DNA of 64,000 nucleotides from Haloarcula pelagica (GTDB taxonomy: Archaea > Halobacteriota > Halobacteria > Halobacteriales > Haloarculaceae): positions 2,480,001 to 2,544,000 of the forward strand of contig NZ_CP126161.1 of NCBI RefSeq assembly GCF_030127105.1. Direction: 5' to 3'. A program made the position numbers and the translations under genes. The notes under the pieces are model-generated. The model did no database searches. It had not been told where the DNA came from and saw only the letters and a program-made list of their open reading frames with translations. Below, piece after piece: positions 12,752 to 21,034 of this stretch (within the stretch, counting starts at the first letter, position 1; the number at the start of each line of letters is the position of its first letter).

Positions 12752-13234
12752 CTACTCGACGGCAAAGGGGCTCGCCCCCTCGCGCCAGGGCCACCCCGGA
12801 ATCCTGGTCTGGGTGCCCGCCGCGAGGGCCGCATCGAGGTCGTCGGCCCCGGCGGCGTCGCCCTCGCGTCCGTGCGTGTGGACATCCGCGACGTGAAACG
12901 TCGCCTCGGCCAGCAGTCTGAGCGGCTGGTCGCCGGCGATCATCGCCGCCAGTTCCCGACCCAGGAGTTCGTCAACCACGAACCCCGGGTAGTCGTCGTC
13001 GACATCCAGCGTTCGCAACAGTCGGGTCAGTGCCGCGACGTTGACCGCGCGGTCGCCGTCGGCGAAGACGGCCTCGATGCAGTCGTCGTACTCCTCGACC
13101 GAGACCGACGACACGTCGACGCCGAACTGCTCGCCCAACCGACTCCGTGTCTCGTTGACGAGAGGGACCACGACCGGCGCGCGCTCGCGGACCCAGTCGT
13201 ACTCCGTCCGGACGACCGTCTGTGTGATCTGCAT
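12752..13234 (-). CDS. Conserved haloarchaeal hypothetical protein
   Basis: The 160-residue acidic protein is of unrecognised family. It begins MQITQTVVRTEYDWVRERAP and is largely helical, with no membrane segment. The ATG at 13234 was chosen because the longer frame upstream is rich in arginine and overlaps the divergent dsbB-like promoter region. It is probably co-transcribed with the ATP-grasp gene, 48 bases downstream. Confidence 0.65.
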   Translation of the reverse strand: MQITQTVVRTEYDWVRERAPVVVPLVNETRSRLGEQFGVDVSSVSVEEYDDCIEAVFADGDRAVNVAALTRLLRTLDVDDDYPGFVVDELLGRELAAMIAGDQPLRLLAEATFHVADVHTHGREGDAAGADDLDAALAAGTQTRIPGWPWREGASPFAVE

Positions 13235-13316
13235 ACACGGATATCGGCGGCCGCCGCCTTCGCTGTGGCGCCGCCAGACCGGGAACGCTTTTGACCCGTC
13301 CGCCGACAGCACCGGT

Positions 13317-13739
13317 ATGTCCCGCGCCGACGCTGCCCGGTCCCCGCGGCTGTTGCTGACCGTCGCGACCGTCGTGGCTACCGTCGCCACGGCTGGCAGC
13401 CTCTTCTTTTCGCTCGGCCTCGGACTGACGCCGTGTCGGCTCTGCTGGTACCAGCGGATCCTCATGTACCCGCTCGTGGTCGTCCTCGGTGTCGCCGCCG
13501 TCGAGGAACGACCCGCGGTCGCCCGGACGGTCCTGCCCCTGTCCGTCTTCGGACTCGGCCTGGCGGCGTATCACTCCTGGCTCCAGGTGACACAGACGAC
13601 GTGTTCGGTCGGCGTCGTCAGCTGTGCCACCGTCCAGTACCGACTGTTCGGACTGTTGACGATCCCGAACCTCTCCCTGCTGGCGTTTTCGCTCGTCACT
13701 GGCGGAGTCGCCGCCTGCTGGTGGCAGGCCAGGGAGTGA
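13317..13739 (+). CDS. DsbB-family disulfide oxidoreductase
   Basis: This 140-residue membrane protein has four hydrophobic helices. A C-x2-C pair (Cys40, Cys43 in TPCRLCWYQR) sits at the start of the second helix, and a second pair (Cys96, Cys103) lies in the external loop before the fourth. That is the DsbB arrangement, in which thiols are re-oxidised by passing electrons to quinone. Archaeal versions work with DsbA-like thioredoxins, and none is adjacent here. The ATG at 13317 was chosen over an upstream in-frame start because it begins directly before the first helix. It diverges from the gene at 12752-13234. Confidence 0.88.
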   Translation: MSRADAARSPRLLLTVATVVATVATAGSLFFSLGLGLTPCRLCWYQRILMYPLVVVLGVAAVEERPAVARTVLPLSVFGLGLAAYHSWLQVTQTTCSVGVVSCATVQYRLFGLLTIPNLSLLAFSLVTGGVAACWWQARE

Positions 13740-13781
13740 CCGGGGGCAACGGTTTTGCGTCGACCGGCCGTCGGCTCGCAC

Positions 13782-14816
13782 ATGGAGTACACACGCCTCG
13801 GATCGACGGGGACGACCGTCTCGAAGCTCTGTTTTGGCACCTGGCGCTTCGGCCGCGAGACCGGCGGCGTCGTCGAGACGGACCGTGAGGAGGCCCACGA
13901 ACTGCTGGACGCGGCCTGGGAACGGGGAATCAACTTCATCGACACCGCGAACGTCTACGGCACGCCAAACGGACTCAGCGAGGAGTACATCGGGGAGTGG
14001 CTCGACGACCACGACCGCGAGGACTTCGTCGTCGCCTCGAAGGTGTACTTCCCGTTCGACGGCTGGGGCGAGCCGGGTCCGAACGACTCCGGACTGGGCC
14101 GGAAACACATCCGCGCGCAGGTCGAGGGGACCCTGGACCGCCTCGGGACCGACTATCTGGATCTCTACTACATCCACCGCTGGGACGAGCACAGCGACAT
14201 CGAGGAGACGTTGCGGACGCTGAACGACCTCGTGCGCGAGGGGAAAGTCAACTACCTCGGTGCCTCGACGATGGCCGCCTGGCAGCTCACGAAGGCCCTC
14301 TGGAAGTCAGATGTCGAAGGACTCGAACGGTTCGAGGTCACCCAGCCGCTCTTTCACGCCGGCTACCGGGACGACGTGAAAGAGTACCTCGACGTGTGTT
14401 CCGATCAGGACATCGCGGTCTGCCCGTACTCGCCGCTTGCGGGTGGGTTCCTCACCGGGAAGTACGAGCGGGCCGACCCCGACGACCCCACGCAGTTCGA
14501 GGGGCCCGAGGGCGCCCGCGGCGACATCTACGACTCCTTCGAGGACTACTACCTCTCCGAGCGTGGCTGGCACGTGCTGGACGAACTCCGTGCGGTCGCT
14601 GCCGACCTCGACGCCACGCCGGCACAGGTCGCGCTCCGCTGGCTGATCGAACAGCACGACTTCACCTGTGTCCCGATCGTCGGCGCCCGCACGGTCGGGC
14701 AACTCGACGAGAACGTCGGCGCGGTCGAGCTCTCGCTCTCGGACGACCAGTTCAACCGGATCGTCTCGGCCCGCTACGCCGACGACGGGCGCCGCTGGGG
14801 CCACCGAACGTCCTGA
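13782..14816 (+). CDS. Aldo/keto reductase
   Basis: The 344-residue NADPH-dependent oxidoreductase is of the Tas/YajO or potassium-channel-beta-like type. The catalytic tetrad is visible as Asp and Tyr in FIDTANVYG, Lys in VASKVYF, and His in YYIHRWD. The C-terminal cofactor region includes GARTVGQLDENV. The ATG at 13782 is directly before EYTRLGSTG, the family's conserved start. The carbonyl substrate is not predictable. A second, less similar aldo/keto reductase is at 55978-57063. Confidence 0.9.
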   Translation: MEYTRLGSTGTTVSKLCFGTWRFGRETGGVVETDREEAHELLDAAWERGINFIDTANVYGTPNGLSEEYIGEWLDDHDREDFVVASKVYFPFDGWGEPGPNDSGLGRKHIRAQVEGTLDRLGTDYLDLYYIHRWDEHSDIEETLRTLNDLVREGKVNYLGASTMAAWQLTKALWKSDVEGLERFEVTQPLFHAGYRDDVKEYLDVCSDQDIAVCPYSPLAGGFLTGKYERADPDDPTQFEGPEGARGDIYDSFEDYYLSERGWHVLDELRAVAADLDATPAQVALRWLIEQHDFTCVPIVGARTVGQLDENVGAVELSLSDDQFNRIVSARYADDGRRWGHRTS

Positions 14817-14832
14817 CAGGTCTGCGGGGGGT

Positions 14833-15636
14833 TCAGTCGCTCGCCTCGGCCGGATCGACGACCTCGCCGCTGGCCGGATAGACACCGACCTGGTCGCAGT
14901 ACTCCGCCAGCGGACAGGCGTCGGGGTCGTCCAGGCAGGCGGGCTTGCGCGCGCGGCAGTACTCCCTCCCGAACTGGATCATCGCGGTGTGGCCGAACCC
15001 GCATTTCTCGGCCGGCACGGCCGCTTCGAGGTGTTCCCGGACCGTCTCGTGGTCGGCGTCGGCCGGGGCCAGTCCCATCCGGCGGGCGATCCGGTGGACG
15101 TGGGTGTCGACGGGGAAGACGCCGCCCCGGCCGCCCGCGAACAGCAACACGCAGTCGGCAGTCTTCGGGCCGACGCCGTTGAAATCGAGCAGTCGCTCCC
15201 TGACCTCGTCGGGGTCGCCGTCCTTGACGAACGTGTCGAACGCCCCCTCGCCGCCGTACTCCTCGCGGATCAGCTCGGCGATGGCGACGATCCGTTCCGA
15301 TTTCTGGTTGTACAGTCCCGCTGCGGAGATGGTCTCGGCCAGTTCCTGCTGGTCGGCGTCCGCGAGGGCAGCCACGAGGTCGCCGCCGCCGTACCGATCG
15401 ACGAGCGCGTCGTGGGCCGGTTGGCTCGCCTTGTCGCTGGTGTTCTGGCTGAGGATCGTCCGGACGAGACACTCGAACCCGTCCCGGCCGCCGTAGCGTT
15501 TCTGCCAGTACAGCTCGCCGAGCGCGTCGACGACCGCCTCGGCACGGGTCCCGGCGGTGGCGGGGTCGAACCCCTGTTCGGTGCCACCGCCCGCAGCGCC
15601 CCCGCTGATGTTGCGTTCCGGTTCGGGATCGTCCAT
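14833..15636 (-). CDS. nth: Endonuclease III / HhH-GPD DNA glycosylase
   Basis: It removes oxidised pyrimidines and nicks the strand (glycosylase plus AP lyase). In the 267 residues, the helix-hairpin-helix FNGVGPKTADCVL carries Lys158, the expected Schiff-base lysine. PVDTHVHRI carries Asp177, the catalytic aspartate. Four C-terminal cysteines (227, 234, 241, 247) would bind a 4Fe-4S cluster, but the spacing is C-x6-C-x6-C-x5-C instead of C-x6-C-x2-C-x5-C. The ATG at 15636 was chosen over one 16 codons upstream because the extra residues are arginine-rich. About 30 glycine-rich N-terminal residues precede the domain. The exact substrate class is uncertain. Confidence 0.88.
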   Translation of the reverse strand: MDDPEPERNISGGAAGGGTEQGFDPATAGTRAEAVVDALGELYWQKRYGGRDGFECLVRTILSQNTSDKASQPAHDALVDRYGGGDLVAALADADQQELAETISAAGLYNQKSERIVAIAELIREEYGGEGAFDTFVKDGDPDEVRERLLDFNGVGPKTADCVLLFAGGRGGVFPVDTHVHRIARRMGLAPADADHETVREHLEAAVPAEKCGFGHTAMIQFGREYCRARKPACLDDPDACPLAEYCDQVGVYPASGEVVDPAEASD

Positions 15637-15717
15637 ACCCGTTTGTCGGACTCGAAGGGCAAAAGCGACCGGCCGAACCGCCACTCCCGCCGCGGTCCTG
15701 AAACCGCGTTCTGACGA

Positions 15718-16134
15718 TCAGGCGTCGACGCTGAGGGTCATCGTGAGGTCGGCACCGGCCGCGAGCGCGTCGACGAGAGCGCGGTCGAGATCGCCGGCGG
15801 CGGCGTCCGCCTCGACCATCACGGTCCGATCGTCGACGTAGTCGCTGGTTCGGAGGACGTGGCTGCGGTCGTCCTCGAAGGTCAGGTCCGGGTGGCCGCT
15901 CCCTTCGACGACGACGCTGTGGCCGCCGGCCTCGAAGGTCGCGGTGATCGTCGCCGCCCCGTCCTGGCACGCCGCGACGAACTCGCCGTCGAACGCCCCC
16001 GGGACGCGGTCGGCCTCGATACCGAGGATGCAGTCCCCGGCGGGGGTGAGGAAGTCGTCGCTGGTGACCTCGAGCGTGCTTCCGTGTTCGGCGCTGACGT
16101 TTTCGTGACCGCTCGCGTGGACGACTTCGTTCAT
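15718..16134 (-). CDS. DUF371 domain protein
   Basis: This 138-residue protein begins MNEVVHASGHENVSAEHGST and has DCILGIEAD, the recognisable pattern of the archaeal DUF371 family. The family has no established function. It is predicted to be soluble and beta-rich, and it ends in a helix plus strand. The ATG at 16134 is preferred because the eight extra residues upstream are arginine-rich and the family begins with this short strand. Confidence 0.82.
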   Translation of the reverse strand: MNEVVHASGHENVSAEHGSTLEVTSDDFLTPAGDCILGIEADRVPGAFDGEFVAACQDGAATITATFEAGGHSVVVEGSGHPDLTFEDDRSHVLRTSDYVDDRTVMVEADAAAGDLDRALVDALAAGADLTMTLSVDA

Positions 16135-16159
16135 ACGCGTGCTGGGCCGGCGACGCACT

Positions 16160-16333
16160 TTAGCGCGCGGACTCGGGGCCGATGACGGTCACTGTCACCG
16201 CACCACACGGGCATTCGTAGGCCGCCCGACACCCGCTTTCGGTTCGGAAGACGAGTGCTGGCTCACCCAGCGAACGGTCACACGCCTCGTGCTCACAGGT
16301 CGGGGTCCGGAGGTCGTCGAGTTCGTCCAGCAT
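16160..16333 (-). CDS. Cysteine-rich microprotein, probable zinc-binding
   Basis: A 57-residue frame starts at ATG 16333 and ends at TAA 16160. It has five cysteines: C13-x4-C18, C35, and C41-P-C43 within YECPCGAV. The pattern resembles haloarchaeal small zinc-finger proteins with CPxCG-like motifs, although here the knuckle is CPCG. The sequence is acidic and codon use is GC-rich at third positions, supporting a real gene. No clear TATA box was found. The function is unknown. Confidence 0.65.
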   Translation of the reverse strand: MLDELDDLRTPTCEHEACDRSLGEPALVFRTESGCRAAYECPCGAVTVTVIGPESAR

Positions 16334-16666
16334 ATTCTTCCGGAGGGCCGACAGCTATGTCAATGCGAGCCATCCCCGGAGTGAAAGTGAAAGTGGCGTC
16401 TGACACGACCGAGTTTATATATTGTTCCATATCTGTGTCAATACTTCACGCGCCCGTTGCCAGGTGTGTGAGCCGAAACCACGGTATCTGTTGCACCGGA
16501 ATATTTAAACAACTCCCCCCGGTATGTTGAACTACCAGAACGCTTCCGCGTTCAGGCAGTATCGCCTTCCGCCCAACATGAGAGGGAACCCTTGTTATTG
16601 GCGTCAGCCCCTCACTAGCGGATCGACTGTCTATCCGGAAGCGGTGATGGCATAGAGGTTTCAACA
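16334..16666 (+). other. Intergenic region with two TATA boxes and a hairpin-bearing leader
   Basis: This 333-base stretch holds plus-strand TATA boxes at 16414-16421 (TTTATATA) and 16501-16508 (ATATTTAA). From the second, transcription would start near 16530, giving a leader of about 137 bases before the coiled-coil gene, long for haloarchaea. A perfect hairpin occurs at 16538-16553 (GAACGC-TTCC-GCGTTC). A Shine-Dalgarno sequence GAGGT at 16655-16659 precedes the ATG. An open frame at 16524-16655 (43 codons) ends inside this site but has poor codon use. The leader may be structured RNA or contain an upstream peptide; neither is proven. Confidence 0.4.
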
Positions 16667-17557
16667 ATGGCAGACTCGATAGACGAATCGAAAAACGTCA
16701 CAGTAACCGAAGAGGATCTCGAAAACAAATCGAAGGGCGAGCTCATCAAACTCGCCGGTCAGCTCCGCGACCGACGCAACGAGCTGAACCAGATGGCCTC
16801 CGAGCGGGCCTCCAGCCGCGACGACCTGAACGCGAAGACGCGCGAGAAGGTCGACGAGGCACAGGAACACCGCGAGGAGCGCGACGAGCTCAACGAGCAG
16901 GTCCAAGAGCACAAGGACAAGCGCAACGAGCTCAACGCGAAGGCCAACGAGCTGTTCGACAAGGTCGACAGCCTCAAGAACGATCTCGAACTCGACGAGG
17001 GCAAGTCCGTCGACGAGCTCAAAGACGAGATCGAGGACCTCGAGTTCAAGCAACAGACCGAGGTGCTCTCCTCGGAGGACGAGAAAGAGCTCATCGAGAA
17101 GATCGAGGAGAAACGCGAGAAACTCCAGGAGAAGACGGAGAAGCTCGATCAGACCGACGACCTCGAAGAGCTCAAGGCCGAGGCCGAAGAGGTCCGCTCG
17201 GAAGCCTCGAAGCACCACCAGAAAGTCACGGAACTGGCCGACGAGGCCCAGAAGCACCACAACCAGATGATCGAGGCCTACCGCGAGGCCGACGAGATCC
17301 GTGACGAGGCCGACGAGAAGCACGAGGAGTTCGTCGAGGCCCAGGAAGCCGCCGACCAGCACCACGAGGACTTCGTCCGCGTCCAGAAGCGCCTGCGCGA
17401 ACTGGACAAGAAAGAGGAGAAACAGGAACGCTCCGCCCGCGAGGAAAAGCAGGAGGCCGCCAAGGAGGAGGCCGAAGAGATCTACCAGAAGTTCAAGGAA
17501 GGCGAGACCCTCGACACCGAGGACCTGATGAAGCTGCAGAAGGCCGGCAAGCTGTAA
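16667..17557 (+). CDS. Archaeal coiled-coil protein (COG1340-like)
   Basis: The 296-residue, highly charged protein is almost entirely coiled coil from about residue 15 to 275, with long runs of Glu, Lys, Arg and Asp heptads. It ends with a short segment, FKEGETLDTEDLMKLQKAGK, that looks like a conserved C-terminal tail. It matches the uncharacterised archaeal coiled-coil family COG1340; homologues are sometimes misannotated as phosphoserine phosphatase. There are no enzymatic motifs. The ATG at 16667 has a good Shine-Dalgarno sequence eight bases upstream, unlike most genes here. A structural or chromosome-related role is possible but unsupported. Confidence 0.85.
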   Translation: MADSIDESKNVTVTEEDLENKSKGELIKLAGQLRDRRNELNQMASERASSRDDLNAKTREKVDEAQEHREERDELNEQVQEHKDKRNELNAKANELFDKVDSLKNDLELDEGKSVDELKDEIEDLEFKQQTEVLSSEDEKELIEKIEEKREKLQEKTEKLDQTDDLEELKAEAEEVRSEASKHHQKVTELADEAQKHHNQMIEAYREADEIRDEADEKHEEFVEAQEAADQHHEDFVRVQKRLRELDKKEEKQERSAREEKQEAAKEEAEEIYQKFKEGETLDTEDLMKLQKAGKL

Positions 17558-17594
17558 TCTGCGACCACTGTTCTCTCGATTTTCCCGACTGTAG

Positions 17595-18293
17595 ATGTAT
17601 CTCTGGACTGTTCCGGTGCTCGGCGTTCTGACACTCGTTCCGACAGCCGCCGGCGGCGTGTTGTTCGGCCTCGCGCTGGCGGCCCCGCCCGGACCGATGA
17701 ACGCGGTCATCGCCGAAGAGAGCGCGGTACGTGGGTGGCGCGCCGGGTTCACCGCCGGCCTCGGTGCGATGACCGCCGACGCGTGTTTCTTCGTGTTGGC
17801 CCTCCTGGGCGCCGCGACGATCGTGACGGACACGCCCGGACTCAGGCGGGTGATGATCGCCGGCGGCGGCCTCCTGATGCTCTGGTTCGCCTACGGCGCC
17901 GTCCGGGAGGCAAACACCCTCTCGACCGCCGAGGCCGACGTGGCCGAACAGAGCCAGGGGTTCCGGAAGGCGTTCGTGCTCGCGCTGACCAACCCCTATC
18001 AGGTCGCGTTCTGGCTCACCGTCGGTATCGGCCTGCTAGAGGACGGGAGCGTGGATGTCCTCGCGTCGCTCCCGGTCGTCGGGACGGACCTGGCGGGCCT
18101 GTTGGTGGTCCAGACGGGCCATCCCGTGTTGCTCGCGGGACTGTTCGGCGGCATCGCCGTCTGGATAACGGGGTTTCCGGCGGCGATCACCGCTGCTCGG
18201 CGGCGTGTCGAACGGCTCGCACCGGTCGTCGCGTGGGCGAGCGCGCTCGTGCTCGCGGGATCGGGTGTGTTGTTCCTGTTCGAGGCGCTATGA
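17595..18293 (+). CDS. LysE-family translocator
   Basis: The 232-residue membrane protein has about six hydrophobic segments. It shows the family signature near the N-terminus, where PPGPMNAVIAEES follows the first helix, and a second conserved element LALTNPYQVAFW near residue 130. LysE/RhtB proteins export amino acids or other small cationic solutes by proton antiport. The ATG at 17595 begins 38 bases after the coiled-coil gene. The last six bases overlap the end of the convergent HD-domain gene. Confidence 0.88.
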   Translation: MYLWTVPVLGVLTLVPTAAGGVLFGLALAAPPGPMNAVIAEESAVRGWRAGFTAGLGAMTADACFFVLALLGAATIVTDTPGLRRVMIAGGGLLMLWFAYGAVREANTLSTAEADVAEQSQGFRKAFVLALTNPYQVAFWLTVGIGLLEDGSVDVLASLPVVGTDLAGLLVVQTGHPVLLAGLFGGIAVWITGFPAAITAARRRVERLAPVVAWASALVLAGSGVLFLFEAL

Positions 18294-19004
18294 GTCGCCC
18301 ATCCCGGTCGCCACGTCGTCCAGAGCGTCGTCGGCGTCCATCTCGGCGACCTCCAGTTCGAGCCACTCCTGGAACCAGCGGGTGCGTTTGAGCCGTTTGT
18401 GGACGATCGACTCGGCGGTGTCGCTCTCGACACGTTCGCGTGCGTCGTAGCCGCGTTCGATCACCCGGTCGACCATCTCGGCGGCGTCCATGTGCGTGCG
18501 GGCCTCGTAGCCCATGCGCAACAACATGAGCGCCGTCCCGTTCGCGCCGACCTTGTCGAGGATGTCCGCCTCGATGAGACACTGAGTCTCCAGTGGGAGG
18601 TCGGTCAGGTCACCCTGATAGGAGTGATCGGCGACGGCTGCACACACCTGTTCGACGAACGATTCGGGGTAGTCGCCGTGTGAGTGCAGATACTCGCGGG
18701 CGATACGCGCGCCGGCTTCGGCGTGTACGTCCTGCTCGGCCTCCAGTTTCGCGATGTCGTGAAACAGTGCGGCGACTCGCGTCACGTCGACGTTTGCACC
18801 CTCCTGACGGGCGATCTTCGTCGCCAGGTCGACGACGTTGAGGATGTGGTTGAACCGATACTCCGCCGAGTGCCAGGGGTACCATCGCATCCGGCCGCCC
18901 TCGTCCTCGTTCTCGACACTGGCAGTCAGATAGTCGTGGACGAACACCTGCATGGCTTCGAACTCCTCGTCCGAAACTGGTGACTCCCTAATTTCGACGC
19001 CCAC
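18288..19004 (-). CDS. HD-domain phosphohydrolase-like protein
   Basis: The 238-residue protein has the HD metal-binding pattern: His in RFNHILNVVD, the His-Asp pair in AALFHDIAKLE, a further His in VADHSYQG, and a distal Asp in IEADILDKVG. This predicts a metal-dependent phosphohydrolase (nucleotide or phosphate ester). The substrate is unknown. The start is GTG at 19004, supported by a strong Shine-Dalgarno sequence GGAGGTGG (19009-19016) and by a TATA box about 22 bases further upstream. Confidence 0.86.
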   Translation of the reverse strand: MGVEIRESPVSDEEFEAMQVFVHDYLTASVENEDEGGRMRWYPWHSAEYRFNHILNVVDLATKIARQEGANVDVTRVAALFHDIAKLEAEQDVHAEAGARIAREYLHSHGDYPESFVEQVCAAVADHSYQGDLTDLPLETQCLIEADILDKVGANGTALMLLRMGYEARTHMDAAEMVDRVIERGYDARERVESDTAESIVHKRLKRTRWFQEWLELEVAEMDADDALDDVATGMGDS

Positions 19005-19439
19005 AGAACCACCTCCGCCGACAGATTCCGATATTCATCTTATAGCTAGGAAGGCACGTTCGACTCTTTAGCGTTACGACAGGCTCATGTCTTCGGCGGG
19101 ACGGCAGGCGCTGTCGACTGATCGGTGACAGCGACACGTAAAACCGCGCGGGTACCGAAACGCACGATGGTTGAGCGAGCGTGGTACCCTGACGACAAGT
19201 CGGACGGACAGGCGGTACAGCACAACCTCTGCCTCGATGGTGTGTCGCGGGCAGCTGTGTTCCTATCTGTTCACCTCCACGTCTATTCGAAGCAACTCTG
19301 TCCAGATATATAAGGCTTTCTCGGACGAAAACAGCACAATATAATGAAATAGTGGACGTACTAGTTTTCCGACGCTGTCGCTCTCCGGACGGGGGTGGCG
19401 GGCTGTACGTTTATACCGATCCATACCGACGATTGACAC
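19005..19439. other. Divergent intergenic region with promoters
   Basis: The left end holds the HD gene's Shine-Dalgarno sequence and a minus-strand TATA box (CTATAAG, about 19039-19045). The right end holds the acetyltransferase promoter. An additional TATA-like ATATATAA at 19306-19313 has no gene at the expected distance. A 62-codon frame in the middle (19125-19313) lacks the acidic composition of haloarchaeal proteins and is not called. Nothing else was recognised. Confidence 0.4.
19410..19417 (+). promoter_or_regulatory. TATA box of the GNAT/zinc-ribbon gene
   Basis: TTTATACC lies about 28 bases before the ATG at 19440, predicting a leaderless transcript and confirming the start codon. 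Confidence 0.6.
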
Positions 19440-20168
19440 ATGGATATCCGACCAGCAGAACCCGCAGACAGACCAGCGATCAGGGACGTGGCACGGCGAT
19501 CGCTCCAGGCGTCGTACTCCCTGGGGCCACAGGCTATCACCAGCGCCATCGAGGAGTGGTACGACGAGGGGCGACTCGCCGAGACGCTGGCCGACGGCGA
19601 TCGACTCCTGCTCGTCGTCGAACGGGACGAGCAGGTCGTCGGCTTCTCCGAGAGCGTCGTCGCGGCCGACGACACCGGCACGCTCCTGTGGATCCACGTC
19701 GACCCGGCACACCGGGGCGAAGGACTCGCCTCAGAACTGTTCGACGCCACGCGGACTCATCTGGAGCAGCGGGGCGCATCTAATCTCCACGGTCGCGTCC
19801 TCGAAGACAACGTCGAGGGCAACACGTTCTACACGGAGCGTGGGTTCGAACACGTCGGCACGGAACAGGTCGAGATCGACGGCCGCACCTACGTCGAGAA
19901 CATCTACTCCGAGGCCGAACAGTGGGGCCGCGAACCACTCGACGACGGGAACGGTCGGACCGTCTACGTAGACCACGACAACCACGAACGAGGGTCTATC
20001 GCGCCGTTTCAGGTGGTCTTCGCCGACGAGACGGGCGAGGATAGATACGGCTACTTCTGTAGCAACTGCAACACGCTGGCCAACGCGATGGACTCGATGG
20101 GGCGCATCGAGTGTGACAACTGCGGTAACGTCCGGAAGCCGCTCCGGTGGGACGCGGCGTACCTCTAG
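19440..20168 (+). CDS. GNAT acetyltransferase with C-terminal zinc ribbon
   Basis: Residues 1-150 form a GNAT N-acetyltransferase, with the acetyl-CoA motif LLWIHVDPAHRGEGLASELF and the later NVEGNTFYTERGFEHVG. Residues about 170-242 form a second domain with two C-x2-C knuckles (CSNCNTLA and CDNCGNVRK), a zinc ribbon I associate from memory with haloarchaeal DUF5816. This fusion suggests the acetylated substrate is a protein or nucleic-acid-bound molecule. The zinc ribbon could also be structural. The stop overlaps the end of the convergent small gene by four bases. Confidence 0.87.
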   Translation: MDIRPAEPADRPAIRDVARRSLQASYSLGPQAITSAIEEWYDEGRLAETLADGDRLLLVVERDEQVVGFSESVVAADDTGTLLWIHVDPAHRGEGLASELFDATRTHLEQRGASNLHGRVLEDNVEGNTFYTERGFEHVGTEQVEIDGRTYVENIYSEAEQWGREPLDDGNGRTVYVDHDNHERGSIAPFQVVFADETGEDRYGYFCSNCNTLANAMDSMGRIECDNCGNVRKPLRWDAAYL

Positions 20169-20362
20169 TCGCCGGTGTCGTCGAACGCCGACGGCGGCTG
20201 TGCGGTGGCCTCCCGACGTGCCGGTTCGAGGACCAGCCGGTAGTACAGGCCAAACAGCACCAGGGCCACACCGACACCGACGAGGATATCGCCGGCCGGG
20301 AAGCCGGTCGTCAGGTGAGCCGGCACGAACCCGCCGTCGATCGGGATGTGCAGGTGCTCCAT
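20165..20362 (-). CDS. Small single-span membrane protein
   Basis: The 65-residue product has a short polar N-terminus, one hydrophobic helix (about residues 22-42, DILVGVGVALVLFGLYYRLV) and a charged C-terminal tail. It has no recognised family. An in-frame start nine codons upstream (20389) is possible. A weak T-rich element lies about 30 bases before the ATG. Confidence 0.55.
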   Translation of the reverse strand: MEHLHIPIDGGFVPAHLTTGFPAGDILVGVGVALVLFGLYYRLVLEPARREATAQPPSAFDDTGD

Positions 20363-20452
20363 AGTCGCGTGTTCGATCTGTCCGGACAAAAACCCGGCTC
20401 TCCGTTCCCGGAGGATGAAAACCGCGGTCGGTACCGACGCCGCCGTGTGGTG

Positions 20453-20707
20453 CTACAACGCCGTGTCCGGTTCCTGGATCGGATCGCTGACGCGGATACT
20501 TTCCGGCCCGCCGACTGTGATCCGGTACCCCTGGTAGGTGAACTGGACGACTGTCTCGCCGTCGGTCTCCTGGCTTCCGAACAGCGTCGAGAGCGCGTCC
20601 GTATCGATTGCTGCGTGTAGGGGTGGGTCGAGTGATACCGGGTCGACACCCTCGCGCGCTGCCACCCGGTCGACGACCGCTCGCACTACCATCTCTCCGG
20701 AATCCAT
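20453..20707 (-). CDS. HalOD1-type output domain protein
   Basis: This 84-residue protein matches the haloarchaeal HalOD1 output domain. It starts MDSGEMVVRAVVDRVAAREG, has VDPVSLDPPLHAAIDTDALS, and ends in beta hairpins (VQFTYQGYRITVGGPESIRV). HalOD1 occurs alone or after response-regulator receivers and is thought to be a signalling output module; its molecular action is not defined. A TATA box 27 bases before ATG 20707 fixes the start and excludes the longer frame from 20764. Confidence 0.8.
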   Translation of the reverse strand: MDSGEMVVRAVVDRVAAREGVDPVSLDPPLHAAIDTDALSTLFGSQETDGETVVQFTYQGYRITVGGPESIRVSDPIQEPDTAL

Positions 20708-20729
20708 GAGCGACAAGTCGGTACCCTGA

Positions 20730-20737
20730 TATATAAA
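20730..20737 (-). promoter_or_regulatory. TATA box of the HalOD1 gene
   Basis: TTTATATA on the minus strand lies 27 bases before the ATG at 20707, a leaderless arrangement. Confidence 0.6.
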
Positions 20738-20755
20738 CTCTCGTCGATCCCAACT

Positions 20756-20778
20756 GTTCACCACCGACAGTGGTGAAC
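20756..20778. repeat. Perfect 9-bp inverted repeat upstream of the HalOD1 promoter
   Basis: GTTCACCAC and GTGGTGAAC are separated by CGACA. The centre is about 33 bases upstream of the HalOD1 TATA box, where archaeal activators commonly bind. The divergent TrmB-like gene starts 257 bases away. It could equally be a transcription hairpin. The repeat is seen directly; its role is inferred. Confidence 0.5.
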
Positions 20779-21034
20779 GATTCTGCCGCGTAGTCCGGTC
20801 GTGTTTAGTTAAGTGAGACTCGGCACTCCAACGGTCGGCGACTGTCCGAGGCCACGGCCCGCTTCAGCCCGCCGGACAGTCCCGGTCCCGGTTTCTGACC
20901 CGCTGCACGTGCTTCTGTGAAGAGATATATCGCCCGTGATCCGACCGAAACTATTTGCATACGCGGAATCGGTCACCACTATGGACTCGCTGTGGCGTGC
21001 TGTTTCCCACCAAGGTCAGTCGGGGGTGTCGTAG

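Noticed and set aside
16524-16655. 43-codon upstream frame before the coiled-coil gene
   Set aside because: Third-position GC is only moderate and rare Arg codons (AGG, AGA) occur; listed only as part of the leader, not as a gene.
16667-17557. Phosphoserine phosphatase annotation sometimes given to such coiled-coil proteins
   Set aside because: No HAD phosphatase motifs (DxDx, conserved Lys, DD) are present.
19125-19313. 62-codon open frame in an intergenic region
   Set aside because: It is not acidic, has mixed codon use, and no promoter at a suitable distance.
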